From Nitrospirota bacterium (GTDB taxonomy: Bacteria; Nitrospirota; Thermodesulfovibrionia; Thermodesulfovibrionales; UBA6898): 64,000 nt of DNA. Below are positions 53,383 to 62,259 of the stretch, one piece after another. The stretch covers positions 47,346 to 111,345 of the forward strand of contig JAJXTV010000007.1 in assembly GCA_021783515.1 (NCBI GenBank). The letters run 5' to 3'. Positions within the stretch are counted from its first letter, which is position 1, and each line of letters begins with the position of its first letter. The notes beneath the pieces were generated by a model. The model did no database searches, was not told where the DNA came from, and saw only the letters and a list, made by a program, of their open reading frames with translations. Both the position numbers and the translations under genes were made by a program.

Positions 53383-54253
53383 GTTCCTCCTCCAGCTTCA
53401 GCACCTCCCGGAGCGCGCTGATCGCCACCTCGATCTGCGCGTCATCCGGCTCCCTGGTGGTCAGCCGCTGAAGGAGCAGCCCCGGCTGGATCATCAGGTT
53501 CATGAAGGAGTTTTCCTTCATCTTCGCCGACAGCCTCAGCAGCTCGAACGACGACCCCGCGATGAGAGGGATCAGCACGATCCGCGCGAGAAACTTATAG
53601 AGAAACGGCCAGACCTGGGGGATGAACGAAAAGACGAGTATACTCACGACCATCACGATCATCAGGAAGCTCGTTCCGCAGCGCGGATGGAGGGGGCTGT
53701 GCATGCGCGCGTTCTCGACAGTCAATTCCTGCCCCTCCTCGTAGGCGTGGATCACCTTGTGTTCCGCCCCGTGATACATGAAGATCCGCGCCATCTCCTT
53801 CCAGACCCCTATCAGCACCACGTACAGCAGAAAGATGAAGACCCTGATGAGCCCGTCGGTGAAATTAAAGAGCAGGGAGTGTTTCGCTACTCCGTGAAAA
53901 ACGAGCCCCAGGAGTTTCGCCGCGTAGAGCGGCAGGAGGACAAAGAGCCCTATGCTCAGAAGGACCGAAACCATGATCGTCACGGCGATCGAAAATTTGC
54001 TGAGCGGCTTTTCGTCTTCTTCGTTGTAGGCCTTCCCCGCCGAGAACTCTATCGCTCTGACCCCGAGCGCAAGCGCCTGCAGAAGCGCGATGACGCCACG
54101 GATCATCGGGAGCTTCAGAAAACGGGGCACCGGCTTGAGCCGCTCCCTCTTGAGATGTATGACGCCGCCGGGGTCCCGCACCGCCACCGTCCAGTTTCCG
54201 GGGGACTTCATCATCACCCCTTCGATTACCGCCTGTCCGCCTATGTTCTTCAA
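53375..54253 (-). CDS. DUF1385 (YqhQ-like) membrane protein
   Basis: 292 residues starting at a TTG (54253) with GAAGAGGTAA before it; longer starts would run through the rpmE terminator. [17 protein letters not shown] is the family signature; three to five membrane helices follow, then [13 protein letters not shown] and [14 protein letters not shown], a conserved His/Cys motif. Members are found next to prfA and rpmE in many bacteria; the function is unknown. Confidence 0.9.
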   Translation of the reverse strand: MKNIGGQAVIEGVMMKSPGNWTVAVRDPGGVIHLKRERLKPVPRFLKLPMIRGVIALLQALALGVRAIEFSAGKAYNEEDEKPLSKFSIAVTIMVSVLLSIGLFVLLPLYAAKLLGLVFHGVAKHSLLFNFTDGLIRVFIFLLYVVLIGVWKEMARIFMYHGAEHKVIHAYEEGQELTVENARMHSPLHPRCGTSFLMIVMVVSILVFSFIPQVWPFLYKFLARIVLIPLIAGSSFELLRLSAKMKENSFMNLMIQPGLLLQRLTTREPDDAQIEVAISALREVLKLEEEHA

Positions 54254-54300
54254 TGCCGTTACCTCTTCAAGGTTATGCTGACGCGTTACGCAAAAGGACA

Positions 54301-54333
54301 GAAAAAAAACAGGAAACCGCGAAGGTTTCCTGT
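54301..54333 (-). terminator. Rho-independent terminator of rpmE
   Basis: On the minus strand ACAGGAAACC-TTCGC-GGTTTCCTGT is followed by TTTTTTTC. It lies 23 bases past the rpmE stop and before the DUF1385 start. Confidence 0.9.
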
Positions 54334-54356
54334 CCGTTTCATGCCGCGTTGCCTTG

Positions 54357-54557
54357 CTACTTCTTGGCGTATTTCTTCTTGAATTTCTCGACCCTTCCCT
54401 CTGCGTCAACGATCTTCTGTTTGCCCGTAAAGAAAGGGTGGCATTTCGAGCAGATATCGAGATGAATATCCGATCTCGTCGATCTGGTAGTAAAGATCTC
54501 GCCGCACGCGCAGTTGACCTTCACCTCTTTGTATTCCGGATGCGTTCCTGCCTTCAA
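54357..54557 (-). CDS. rpmE: 50S ribosomal protein L31 (zinc-binding form)
   Basis: 66 residues starting at TTG 54557, with AGGAGGAAGAAA directly upstream. [20 protein letters not shown] and [15 protein letters not shown] contain the C-x-C and C-x2-C zinc ligands of the C+ form. The end [11 protein letters not shown] is typical. The upstream frame to 54719 is not L31. Confidence 0.95.
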   Translation of the reverse strand: MKAGTHPEYKEVKVNCACGEIFTTRSTRSDIHLDICSKCHPFFTGKQKIVDAEGRVEKFKKKYAKK

Positions 54558-54657
54558 TTTCTTCCTCCTGAAATTAGATATACCATTGTATCGGATTCCG
54601 CCCTTTTTTGGCAACTCTTTTGCGCCTCCGCCCCGTGCCCCGTCCGGGGGCGGGGTC

Positions 54658-55692
54658 CTATGGCGGAACGACGCAGACCGTATTTCTCCCCTTGTTCTTC
54701 GCGTTATAGAGCGCCGCATCTGCCCGCCTCACCAGCGCATCGTGCCCCGCGCCGCGTTCGTGAAGATCAAGCCCGGTGACCCCGAGGCTTAACGACATCA
54801 TGACGGACTTCCCGCTGATCGTCTGGAAGCCGGTATGCTCGACCGCATGGCGGAGCCTCTCGGCGAAATCCTCCGCTCCTTTCGTCGATGTGCCGGGGAG
54901 CACGATCATGAATTCGTCCCCTCCGTACCGTCCGACGATGTCGGACTTCCGCATCGCGCATTTCAGGATCTCCGAGACTATCCGGAGCGCCCTGTCGCCC
55001 TCCGCGTGGCCGAATGAATCGTTGATCTCCTTGAAACGGTCGATATCGCAGAGGATGAGGGACAATTCCGACCCGTATCTCTGCACCCTTTCTATCTCGT
55101 ATTCGAGCCTGTCGATCAGCGCCCGCCTGTTCAAAAGCCCGGTAAGAACATCGGTATTCGAAAGAAACTCGAGTTTCTCTATGAGGCGCCGTCTCTCCTC
55201 CTCCGCCTTCTTCCTGTCGGTGATGTCCCTCGTATACTCGATTACATGCGTCACCTTCCCGCCTTTGTCAAGGATCGGATAGGTATAAATCTCGACCCAG
55301 ACATCCGTACCGTCGGGGAAGCTGAGACGCTTGTCTTTTGCGCAGGGATCAGCGGATTCGAGGGTCTTCTTCACCACGCAATCGTCGCAGACCGAGGACC
55401 TGTCATGCAGGGCCTCGTAGCACCGTTTGCCGATAAGCCCCTTCATCTCCTTGTTCCTCATCACCGCATACGCCTCGTTCGCCCGTATGATCCTGAATTC
55501 CCGGTCGACGATACTGAAGGGGTCCTTGATGCTCTCGAAGATAGTGTTGAGGAACCGCTCCGACTGCCCGAGATCTTCTTCCCCGGAGTGGGCCCCCTCG
55601 CGGGGGCCGGGACTGCCGGCGGGCTTGCGCCGTTGCCGATTCGGGACCGGCCGGGTCTTCTTCGTATCGTGCGCATCCTTTTCGCGAAACAT
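54658..55692 (-). CDS. PAS-GGDEF diguanylate cyclase
   Basis: 344 residues: a charged N-terminus, a PAS domain (about 48-165, [22 protein letters not shown]) with a cysteine group ([15 protein letters not shown]) that could be redox-active or bind metal, a coiled linker ([19 protein letters not shown]) and a GGDEF domain (175-340) with intact GRYGGDEF. The I-site RKSD five residues before GGDEF predicts product inhibition. Makes c-di-GMP. Soluble; no membrane segment. Confidence 0.93.
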   Translation of the reverse strand: MFREKDAHDTKKTRPVPNRQRRKPAGSPGPREGAHSGEEDLGQSERFLNTIFESIKDPFSIVDREFRIIRANEAYAVMRNKEMKGLIGKRCYEALHDRSSVCDDCVVKKTLESADPCAKDKRLSFPDGTDVWVEIYTYPILDKGGKVTHVIEYTRDITDRKKAEEERRRLIEKLEFLSNTDVLTGLLNRRALIDRLEYEIERVQRYGSELSLILCDIDRFKEINDSFGHAEGDRALRIVSEILKCAMRKSDIVGRYGGDEFMIVLPGTSTKGAEDFAERLRHAVEHTGFQTISGKSVMMSLSLGVTGLDLHERGAGHDALVRRADAALYNAKNKGRNTVCVVPP

Positions 55693-55798
55693 GGCTCTGC
55701 TCCTTTCCCATTATAGCAAAACCTTTTGGAACGGGACTATCGGCCAAAACAGGCCCGGAGCAGATTGATTCTTCCTCCTCGCCGTTTTAGACTTGTAC

Positions 55799-56549
55799 AT
55801 GGACCTTATAGAGCAGAACCTCAGAGAGACGGTGGCCCACCTCGCCGGCGTCATCGGCGAGCGGAACTGGCGGCAGACCGGGAAGCTCAATCAGGCCGCC
55901 GGATATATCGAACAAAGACTCGCTTCGTGCCGCTGCGAGACGAAGGGGCAGACGTTCACGTACCGGGGAGGAGACTACTGCAACGTCTTCGCCGACGTAC
56001 GGGGCAGCGGAACTGCCACAGACGGCATCCTCGTTGTAGGCGCCCACTACGACACCGTCACAGGCTCGCCCGGCGCCGACGATAACGCAAGCGGGATCGC
56101 GGGGCTGCTCGAGCTTGCGCGGCTTGCCTCCGAAAAGCCTTTCAGACGGCCGGTGCGTTTCGTGGCATTCAGTCTCGAAGAGCCCCCGGTATTCATGACA
56201 AGCCGGATGGGGAGCTACGTCCATGCGAAGGGCCTGAGGGACGAGGGCACCGCAGTCTTCGGGATGATATCACTCGAGATGCTCGGCTATTACCGGGACG
56301 AACGGGGCTCCCAGATCTACCCGGCTTCCCTCTTCAGGCTCTTTTATCCGGACCGCGGCAACTTCATCTCCTTTGTCGGGAACCTTTCTTCCCGGGCTTT
56401 TACCCTGGCGGTCAGAAAGGCCTTTACGGAACGATGCAGCATGCCCGTCAGGTCGCTCAACGCGCCCTCCCTCATCCCCGGAGACGCTCGATTACGAGAA
56501 AATGGCCGAACTGATCACGGGCATATACCGTGCCCTCGCCGTTCTCTGA
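55799..56549 (+). pseudogene. M28 aminopeptidase gene with an internal deletion and frameshift
   Basis: The first 220 residues are a normal M28 zinc peptidase: VVGAHYDTVTGSPGADDNASG with the first His and bridging Asp, and FSLEEPPVF with the catalytic Glu. After RSLNAPSLIPG the frame shifts; a second frame then gives ETLDYEKMAELITGIYRALAVL to a TGA at 56549, which is the usual C-terminus of this family. The missing stretch (about 35 residues) would hold the SDH/HYH region with the last zinc ligand. A read-through product to 56581 exists in the first frame but ends in unrelated sequence. Probably inactive. Confidence 0.7.
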
Positions 56550-56587
56550 GCCGGCATTTCGCGCAGGGCTTCGTGGTATAATCCGGC

Positions 56588-57853
56588 ATGCGCTTCATCG
56601 CAGACCTCCATATCCATTCGCGATACTCGAGGGCCACCAGCAAAGATATGTCGCCCGAGGGCATCTGGCGCGCGGCCCGGCAGAAAGGCATCTCGGTCAT
56701 CGGCACCGGAGATTTCACCCACCCCGGATGGATCGCGGAACTCAGGGAGAAGACCGAACCGGCGGACAACGGCCTCTTCCGGCTGAAAGAAGCCGGGCAT
56801 GTCGCACTGCCGGCCTCGTGCAGAGGAGAGACTTTTTTCCTTCTCTCCGCCGAGATAAGCTGCATATACCGAAAGAACGGCAGGACACGAAAGGTGCACT
56901 GCCTGCTGTTCGTCCCCGGCCTCCCGGAAGCCGAACGCGTCGCCTCGGCGCTTTCGAAGATCGGCAACCTCTCCTCCGACGGCCGGCCGATCCTCGGGCT
57001 CGACGCAAAGGACCTCCTCTCGATCCTCCTGGATACCTCGCCCTCAGGCATGCTGGTCCCCGCCCACGCCTGGACCCCTCATTTTTCCGTCTTCGGCGCG
57101 GCATCGGGCTTCGACTCGATCGAAGAGTGTTTCGAAGACCTGACTTCTCACATCCATGCGATCGAGACCGGTCTGTCCTCCGATCCGCCTATGAACAGGC
57201 GGCTTTCGCGGCTCGACCCCTTCAGGCTCATCTCTAACTCGGACGCCCATTCGCCCTCGAAGATCGGCCGCGAGGCGAACATTTTCGATACGGAGATTTC
57301 CTTTCCCGCGATCATGCAATCGATAAAAGGAACTGGTCTTGCCGGCACTATCGAGTTTTTTCCCGAAGAAGGAAAATATCATTATGACGGCCACAGGGCA
57401 TGCGACATATGTCTGCCGCCTGAAGAGACGATCACGAGAAACGGTCTCTGCCCGGTATGCGGCAAAAAGATGACCATCGGCGTCATGCACAGGGTCGAGG
57501 AACTGGCCGACAGGCCGGAAGGCTTCATGCCGGACGATATGCCGCCCTTTCACTCTCTGATCCCTCTCGTCGAGATCATCGCCGAAACAAGAAAGGCCGG
57601 CGTGAACACCAAGGCGGTCAAAAAAGACTATCTCGCACTCATCGATACACTCGGCAGCGAATTCGCCATCCTAATCGACCTGCCGGCCGATGAAATCGCG
57701 CGGGCCGGATTCCCGGTCGTGGCGGAGGCGATCGGCAGAATGAGGGCGGGAGACGTTTCGGTTTCCCCCGGATACGACGGGGAGTACGGCAAGATCAGCC
57801 TCTTCGGGCCGAAAAAGGAAAGGCCGGCAAAAGGACAACGTCTTCTTTTTTGA
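56588..57853 (+). CDS. Endonuclease Q (EndoQ) family DNA repair protein
   Basis: 421 residues. PHP-type metal site: MRFIADLHIHSRYSRATSKDM, IGTGDFTHPGW and ISNSDAHSPSKIGREANIF. A C4 zinc finger, CDICLPP ... CPVCGKK (about residues 276-298), follows and then a helical C-terminus. EndoQ cleaves DNA 5' of deaminated bases such as uracil and hypoxanthine. It is best known from Thermococcales, but bacterial members exist. Complete. Confidence 0.9.
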   Translation: MRFIADLHIHSRYSRATSKDMSPEGIWRAARQKGISVIGTGDFTHPGWIAELREKTEPADNGLFRLKEAGHVALPASCRGETFFLLSAEISCIYRKNGRTRKVHCLLFVPGLPEAERVASALSKIGNLSSDGRPILGLDAKDLLSILLDTSPSGMLVPAHAWTPHFSVFGAASGFDSIEECFEDLTSHIHAIETGLSSDPPMNRRLSRLDPFRLISNSDAHSPSKIGREANIFDTEISFPAIMQSIKGTGLAGTIEFFPEEGKYHYDGHRACDICLPPEETITRNGLCPVCGKKMTIGVMHRVEELADRPEGFMPDDMPPFHSLIPLVEIIAETRKAGVNTKAVKKDYLALIDTLGSEFAILIDLPADEIARAGFPVVAEAIGRMRAGDVSVSPGYDGEYGKISLFGPKKERPAKGQRLLF

Positions 57854-57986
57854 CCCGGCCGGCCTTCCTTGTTCCGTCACGCAACAGTTTGAGCCGAGTT
57901 CCGCAGGCGGCGATCCAGGCGAACCCGTTCAGGATCTCCTGTGCCGTCTGCAATTCGTCATTCCCGTCAGGCAAACAACATCTGCC

Positions 57987-58112
57987 TTACTGGGAAATAG
58001 CCTCCGGAGCCGACTGAGACTGTCTCTCATTTCTCACCAAATCCGTTGCGCATCCCGCAACGAGCGCACATACCATCGACACAGCAACCAATACCAACAC
58101 AACTCGATTCAT
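57987..58112 (-). CDS. Small lipoprotein (41 residues)
   Basis: An ATG at 58112 preceded by GGAGGTGACCG opens MNRVVLVLVAVSMVCALVAGC, a complete lipoprotein signal (lipobox LVAGC), followed by ATDLVRNERQSQSAPEAISQ and a stop. The mature peptide would be about 21 residues on a lipid anchor. It lies 66 bases after the COG3014-like gene on the same strand and is probably the last gene of that cluster. Confidence 0.7.
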   Translation of the reverse strand: MNRVVLVLVAVSMVCALVAGCATDLVRNERQSQSAPEAISQ

Positions 58113-58177
58113 CGGTCACCTCCGCCCAAAAAATTAATTATTTCATCCCAGACCCGTTCCCGCAATTTCGATAGCCG

Positions 58178-60166
58178 TTACAGATGGGCGCTCTGAATAT
58201 TGCCTTTCATCAAATCGGGAAGGTTTTTGCCAGCGAGAAACTTTTCCAGCGCATTATCTATACATTTGTAATACGCCGCCGTGCTGCTGGTTTTGTCATT
58301 TTCCGACTTTCTGAAAATACCGGTAATCGTCTCCTCGCTGACTGCCTTTCCGGTCGCGGTGTCGACCAGCGAAAAGCGCATCTGGAGAGAATAAACCTTA
58401 TCCTCCTTATCCATCTTCAGGTCGAGTTTCTCAATCTCCGTCTGAAACGCCCATGGGATGGACTTTTCCATCAGCTCGTAATTGCTGACAATTTCACGGT
58501 GACTTGCTCTTTCCAGCTGAAGAGAGGGGCTGGCCAGTCTCTTCTCCAGTTTCCTGACGATCTTTTTCCAGTCAGCCGCAATTGCCTCCGGCTTCTTGCC
58601 TTCCGCTATCGACGGGAAACGATCTATCTTCTTAATCCCAAGCGGAGGAGTCAGGATCACAGCGGTCTTGCCTGCTCCGGCCGGAACGGGCGTCGCACCT
58701 CTTTTCATGTCGTCCCCGCTGGCTGTTATGTCGGAATACCATCCTATGGGCGCCGGAGGAGCGATTACCGCAACCATACCGCCATGCCCGTCTATGGTGA
58801 CCTTACGGGCAGTCTCGCTTTGGGTCTCAAAGTAAAGGCGATGCCGGACCGTAATTTCATGTTCTCCCGGTGGGAGGTTCAAAGGATACACATCGAAATC
58901 AGACGGAAGCAACTGCCAGCACCGCGTATCCGCCTCGGGGCTCATCGCGCCGCCGATTCCTTGCGTGGCGATGCCCACAAATACCATGGCAAGACCCGCC
59001 ATGCCGCCCATCTGGTTACCCAGTTCGGAAATAAACTCGCCTGCGCCTACCGTTGTCTGCCGATAAACCGCTTTCCCCTGAAGAAGGGCATCCATCTTTC
59101 GACCGCCGCGGGTAACGGCATGAAAGTCTATATCGGCAACTTCCTCCACCGGAGCGACTGGGACAACAGCGCCGTCAAGGAGGACCGAAGGCCGCTCGTA
59201 GGTGTTCTGATGGGTTTCGACCACAATGAGTTGGCCATCCTTGCCCTTTCGGCCCTTAGACGGCCCCTTCCCCGTCGGCACAATAATGAGGGTATTGTAA
59301 TCGCCGCTCAGAAGGACGCCCAGGTCTTTTTCAGAATTTACTTCTTTTGACGCAGTCGCTAGCTTCTCCTCGATTTCCGTAAGCTGTGTCTGCAGCTCTG
59401 CAGGCGTTTCTTTGACCTTCAGCTTGTCTCGCTGTTGCTGGGGCATGGACAGCAATTCCTGTTTCGACAGACGATCAGACACCAGCTCTCGTACCGAAGG
59501 ATGCGTATTGATATAGCTCGCCCTCGCCGCATTTCGCGACTGGATAGCGCCGTCGCTTTTGCCGAGCACCTGCAGAAGCTTCATCTCGATCAGCTGCAGC
59601 AGTGTATAATCGCTACCACCCTGATTGCTTGCGGAATCGGCATCCGCCAGAATCCCGCTCTTACAAGCTGCAAGGGCGTTTTCATAATCGCCCCGGGAAA
59701 TATAGATCAAAGACAGAAGCAGATAGTTGGTCGCTCTCTCATAGGGATCACCCATATAGATCTTATCCGCTTCCTTCCCGAACTTTGAAAGGGCCTTCTC
59801 CTCTCTGTCGGCCGTATTGTACGTGCGAAAAAATCTGTCAACGTTTCTGAGGCTTGACTCTGCGGCCGAAAAATTTCCGAGTGCAATCTGGCATTGCGCT
59901 ATCTCATCATAGTAAAGGGGAGTGCTGGGATGATTTGTCTTCGTCAGGCCGCCGAAAATATCAAGCGCCTTCTGGTACTGCCCCTTCCAGTAATAATCTC
60001 GTGCCTCATCCGCCAGCAGTTCCATTTTGTTCAGTTCTTCATATGGCTTGTCTTCAACGCGATATTTTTCGTTGTGATCATCTGCAGCGAATGTGCCGGA
60101 TACGCCGCACACACACGTCAAGAGATACACACTGATGATCCCTGCAAGAATTATTTTGCCCCGCAT
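58178..60166 (-). CDS. COG3014-like exported TPR protein
   Basis: 662 residues with a Sec signal (GIISVYLLTCVCGVSGTFA). Residues about 45-215 form TPR-like helices (ARDYYWKGQYQKALDIFGGL, YERATNYLLLSLIYISRGDYENALAAC), typical of COG3014 proteins. The middle is a poorly known domain with GKGPSKGRKGKDGQ and a glycine-rich hydrophobic stretch (GGMAGLAMVFVGIATQGIGGAM); the C-terminal 150 residues (KKIVRKLEKRLASPSLQLERASHREI, SLQMRFSLVDTATGKAV) look like the repeated lipoprotein domain of its neighbours. COG3014, YcfL-like and LpoB-like genes occur together in many bacteria. Function unknown; periplasmic or outer-membrane. Confidence 0.75.
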   Translation of the reverse strand: MRGKIILAGIISVYLLTCVCGVSGTFAADDHNEKYRVEDKPYEELNKMELLADEARDYYWKGQYQKALDIFGGLTKTNHPSTPLYYDEIAQCQIALGNFSAAESSLRNVDRFFRTYNTADREEKALSKFGKEADKIYMGDPYERATNYLLLSLIYISRGDYENALAACKSGILADADSASNQGGSDYTLLQLIEMKLLQVLGKSDGAIQSRNAARASYINTHPSVRELVSDRLSKQELLSMPQQQRDKLKVKETPAELQTQLTEIEEKLATASKEVNSEKDLGVLLSGDYNTLIIVPTGKGPSKGRKGKDGQLIVVETHQNTYERPSVLLDGAVVPVAPVEEVADIDFHAVTRGGRKMDALLQGKAVYRQTTVGAGEFISELGNQMGGMAGLAMVFVGIATQGIGGAMSPEADTRCWQLLPSDFDVYPLNLPPGEHEITVRHRLYFETQSETARKVTIDGHGGMVAVIAPPAPIGWYSDITASGDDMKRGATPVPAGAGKTAVILTPPLGIKKIDRFPSIAEGKKPEAIAADWKKIVRKLEKRLASPSLQLERASHREIVSNYELMEKSIPWAFQTEIEKLDLKMDKEDKVYSLQMRFSLVDTATGKAVSEETITGIFRKSENDKTSSTAAYYKCIDNALEKFLAGKNLPDLMKGNIQSAHL

Positions 60167-60183
60167 AGTCCCTCCTGAAACTC

Positions 60184-60786
60184 TTAACTTTTCTTTTCTT
60201 TGAGCAGGGTATCACGCGCTTGCTGAGCAAAATCGGTTATCGCCTGCTCCAGCGCCTGCTGGCATATTTCGGCAGTCGGCTTATTTCCCAGCGGCTTCCG
60301 GGAAGCGATAAGCAGGTTCGCAACCCGTTTCTTTTCCGGAGAAACCTCATACACTGCCACCGTCCCCATGATTTCCAGCTGATAAGAACCGGTCTTGATG
60401 CCGAAAGCCGTTGTAGGAAGAAACCACCCCCAATGGGAGATTTCAACTTCCAGGCCGAGGTCTTTGCTTTCTTCATCGACGACAAAAGTGGTATCAAGTT
60501 TGCTCTCGAGTTCCTGCCTTATCAGCTCTTTGACTGTCTCTCCCTTTATGCCGTCGAACATCTTCTTCATGTCGGACGACCTCCCGAGCCCGACCAGCAC
60601 TCCCACCAGTCCTCCGTTGCCCGAGTCCCGGAAGCTCGGCTTCTCCTCAATCCTCGTGACCTGCACCGATATCTGATGCGGCGCGTCGAAATATGCAGCG
60701 GGAATCGGCTGAGGCCCGCTCGCACACCCCTGGAAAAAAATGGCAATGCACAGTGCTGCAACGACAACAAACATTCTTCTCTTCAT
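60184..60786 (-). CDS. Outer-membrane-type lipoprotein of unknown function
   Basis: 200 residues from the ATG at 60786 (AGGGGGGAATGTG upstream). Lipoprotein signal VVVAALCIAIFFQGCASG. The mature part shows KGETVKELIRQELESKLDTTFVVDEES and LGLEVEISHWGWFLPTTAFG, an alpha/beta pattern as in DUF4136/LpoB-like lipoproteins. It starts 33 bases after the FlgT-like gene and ends 17 bases before the COG3014-like gene. Confidence 0.8.
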   Translation of the reverse strand: MKRRMFVVVAALCIAIFFQGCASGPQPIPAAYFDAPHQISVQVTRIEEKPSFRDSGNGGLVGVLVGLGRSSDMKKMFDGIKGETVKELIRQELESKLDTTFVVDEESKDLGLEVEISHWGWFLPTTAFGIKTGSYQLEIMGTVAVYEVSPEKKRVANLLIASRKPLGNKPTAEICQQALEQAITDFAQQARDTLLKEKKS

Positions 60787-60819
60787 CACATTCCCCCCTG
60801 TACCACATTGCGTGGTTAT

Positions 60820-61737
60820 TTATTTATAGATCTTGTCCCACAATCTGTTATCCCTTGTCCTGACGTCTCTGTCGGGGATTCTCACCTCCGGCAGCTCCAG
60901 AATGTCTCCCTCGCGCAAGGTCATCTTGCCGCCATCCGCCCTGGCCTTTGCAAAGTTATTGCGCACCTCAGTAACGATAAAGGTTCCGACGCGGTTTCCG
61001 TACTTGAGCAATGTCGCCTCGTCAGACTCCTTGTCCCCCTTTGGCACGCCTCTCATGCCGTATCCGACCAGCTTAGCCCCCTCCCGAAGACCGTCCAGCC
61101 GTCCCCGGTTGATAACAACCGCCCCGCCGCGCACTCCTATTACGCGACAACGCCAGGCCTGCGTAAGGAGCCAGTCTTCCACGCCGGAAAGGCTCTGCCG
61201 TACGGCAGTTCCCAAATCGTGACCTTCGGCTTGGGTAGAAAATACCGTCTGTCCCGACGATACCTCAAGCAGGCGAACAAACACCTTATTACCTTTTCCG
61301 GTAATGCCATAGCTCACCAGCACAACCAGTTCCGGGCGGTCGGAAGATTCCGGTGTCACCTCCTTTTTTGAAAGGGTTCTCGGTACTTCCATTACCCTGA
61401 CGTAATCCGATCTCGACAACTCCCCCTTCGTCAGGTCGACAACGGAAGCCAGATCGCCCTCTTCCATCACAACCCCGTCCTTCGGCAAATACACCAAGAG
61501 ATCAGTCTTCTTCAAAAAGATGGCCGCTTTCTCTTTGTCCGCAGAGAGTTCCGATAATGACAGGACCGTCACCCGGTGTTTGAGTATACGCGTACCGCCG
61601 AATTCCGAATCAGCCGCGAACGTGACATGACTCACTGCCAACATCACAATCAGAATAGCCGCTGTCAGAGTCGCTTCTCTCCGCGCATGCACTCTCATCC
61701 CCTTTATCAGCGATTTCACAGTCAGTTCCACGGTCAT
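60820..61737 (-). CDS. Exported protein with FlgT-like C-terminal domain
   Basis: 305 residues from the ATG at 61737, whose ATGA overlaps the stop of the YcfL-like gene. One signal/anchor helix (ATLTAAILIVMLAVSHVTFAA). The N-terminal half (RVTVLSLSELSADKEKAAIFLKKTDLLVYL, ELVVLVSYGITGKGNKVFVRLLEVSSGQTV) follows the LpoB/CsgG beta-alpha pattern. The C-terminal half (VRGGAVVINRGRLDGLREGAKLVGY, NRVGTFIVTEVRNNFAKA, LREGDILELPE) resembles the small barrel at the end of FlgT. Periplasmic; function unknown. Confidence 0.75.
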   Translation of the reverse strand: MTVELTVKSLIKGMRVHARREATLTAAILIVMLAVSHVTFAADSEFGGTRILKHRVTVLSLSELSADKEKAAIFLKKTDLLVYLPKDGVVMEEGDLASVVDLTKGELSRSDYVRVMEVPRTLSKKEVTPESSDRPELVVLVSYGITGKGNKVFVRLLEVSSGQTVFSTQAEGHDLGTAVRQSLSGVEDWLLTQAWRCRVIGVRGGAVVINRGRLDGLREGAKLVGYGMRGVPKGDKESDEATLLKYGNRVGTFIVTEVRNNFAKARADGGKMTLREGDILELPEVRIPDRDVRTRDNRLWDKIYK

Positions 61738-62243
61738 TTCAACATTTCCGAGATGGTAACCTGATAATATCCGGCGGAACGCACCGGACATGTAACCTGA
61801 TAGCGTCCAGTGTCGCCGCGCAGCAATTTTACAGTCTGCCAATTGGTTTCATACGCCGGCACCGCGCGGGAGGAGTCCGCGTTGAAAGGCTCGTTGTAAA
61901 AAGCAGTTTTTATGGAAACCTGGAAATTAGGGCCGCCTTTGTCGTAGAAGCGCTGGCCGCCCCTGTTCCTGAGTCCGAGGTCGACCTGCAGCAAGCCGGC
62001 ATTATTCCTCGATGCCCGCTCATACGCAACCTCGATGTATTCCCGTATCGACTCCGTTCCAAATACCGAGTACTCAGAAGGTCTGACGAAAACTACCGTA
62101 CCCTCCCTCCCCAATTTTTCCGTACTGACCCTGTCGGCATTATACACGGTTGTGACAGATTCCCGACTGACGCACGATGCACCAACCGCAACAAATACTA
62201 ACACCATACCGAGCGCAACGAGATCCTTAATGTTCAGCCTCAT
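61734..62243 (-). CDS. YcfL-like lipoprotein
   Basis: 169 residues from the ATG at 62243, preceded by GGATGTGAAGAA. Lipobox VGASC. RNNAGLLQVDLGLRNRGGQRFYDKGGPNFQVSIKTAFYN is the Ig-like core of the YcfL family, whose E. coli member is encoded beside lpoB. Here too the gene is next to an LpoB-like gene, 16 bases downstream of it. Confidence 0.78.
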   Translation of the reverse strand: MRLNIKDLVALGMVLVFVAVGASCVSRESVTTVYNADRVSTEKLGREGTVVFVRPSEYSVFGTESIREYIEVAYERASRNNAGLLQVDLGLRNRGGQRFYDKGGPNFQVSIKTAFYNEPFNADSSRAVPAYETNWQTVKLLRGDTGRYQVTCPVRSAGYYQVTISEMLK

Positions 62244-62259
62244 TTCTTCACATCCCCCT

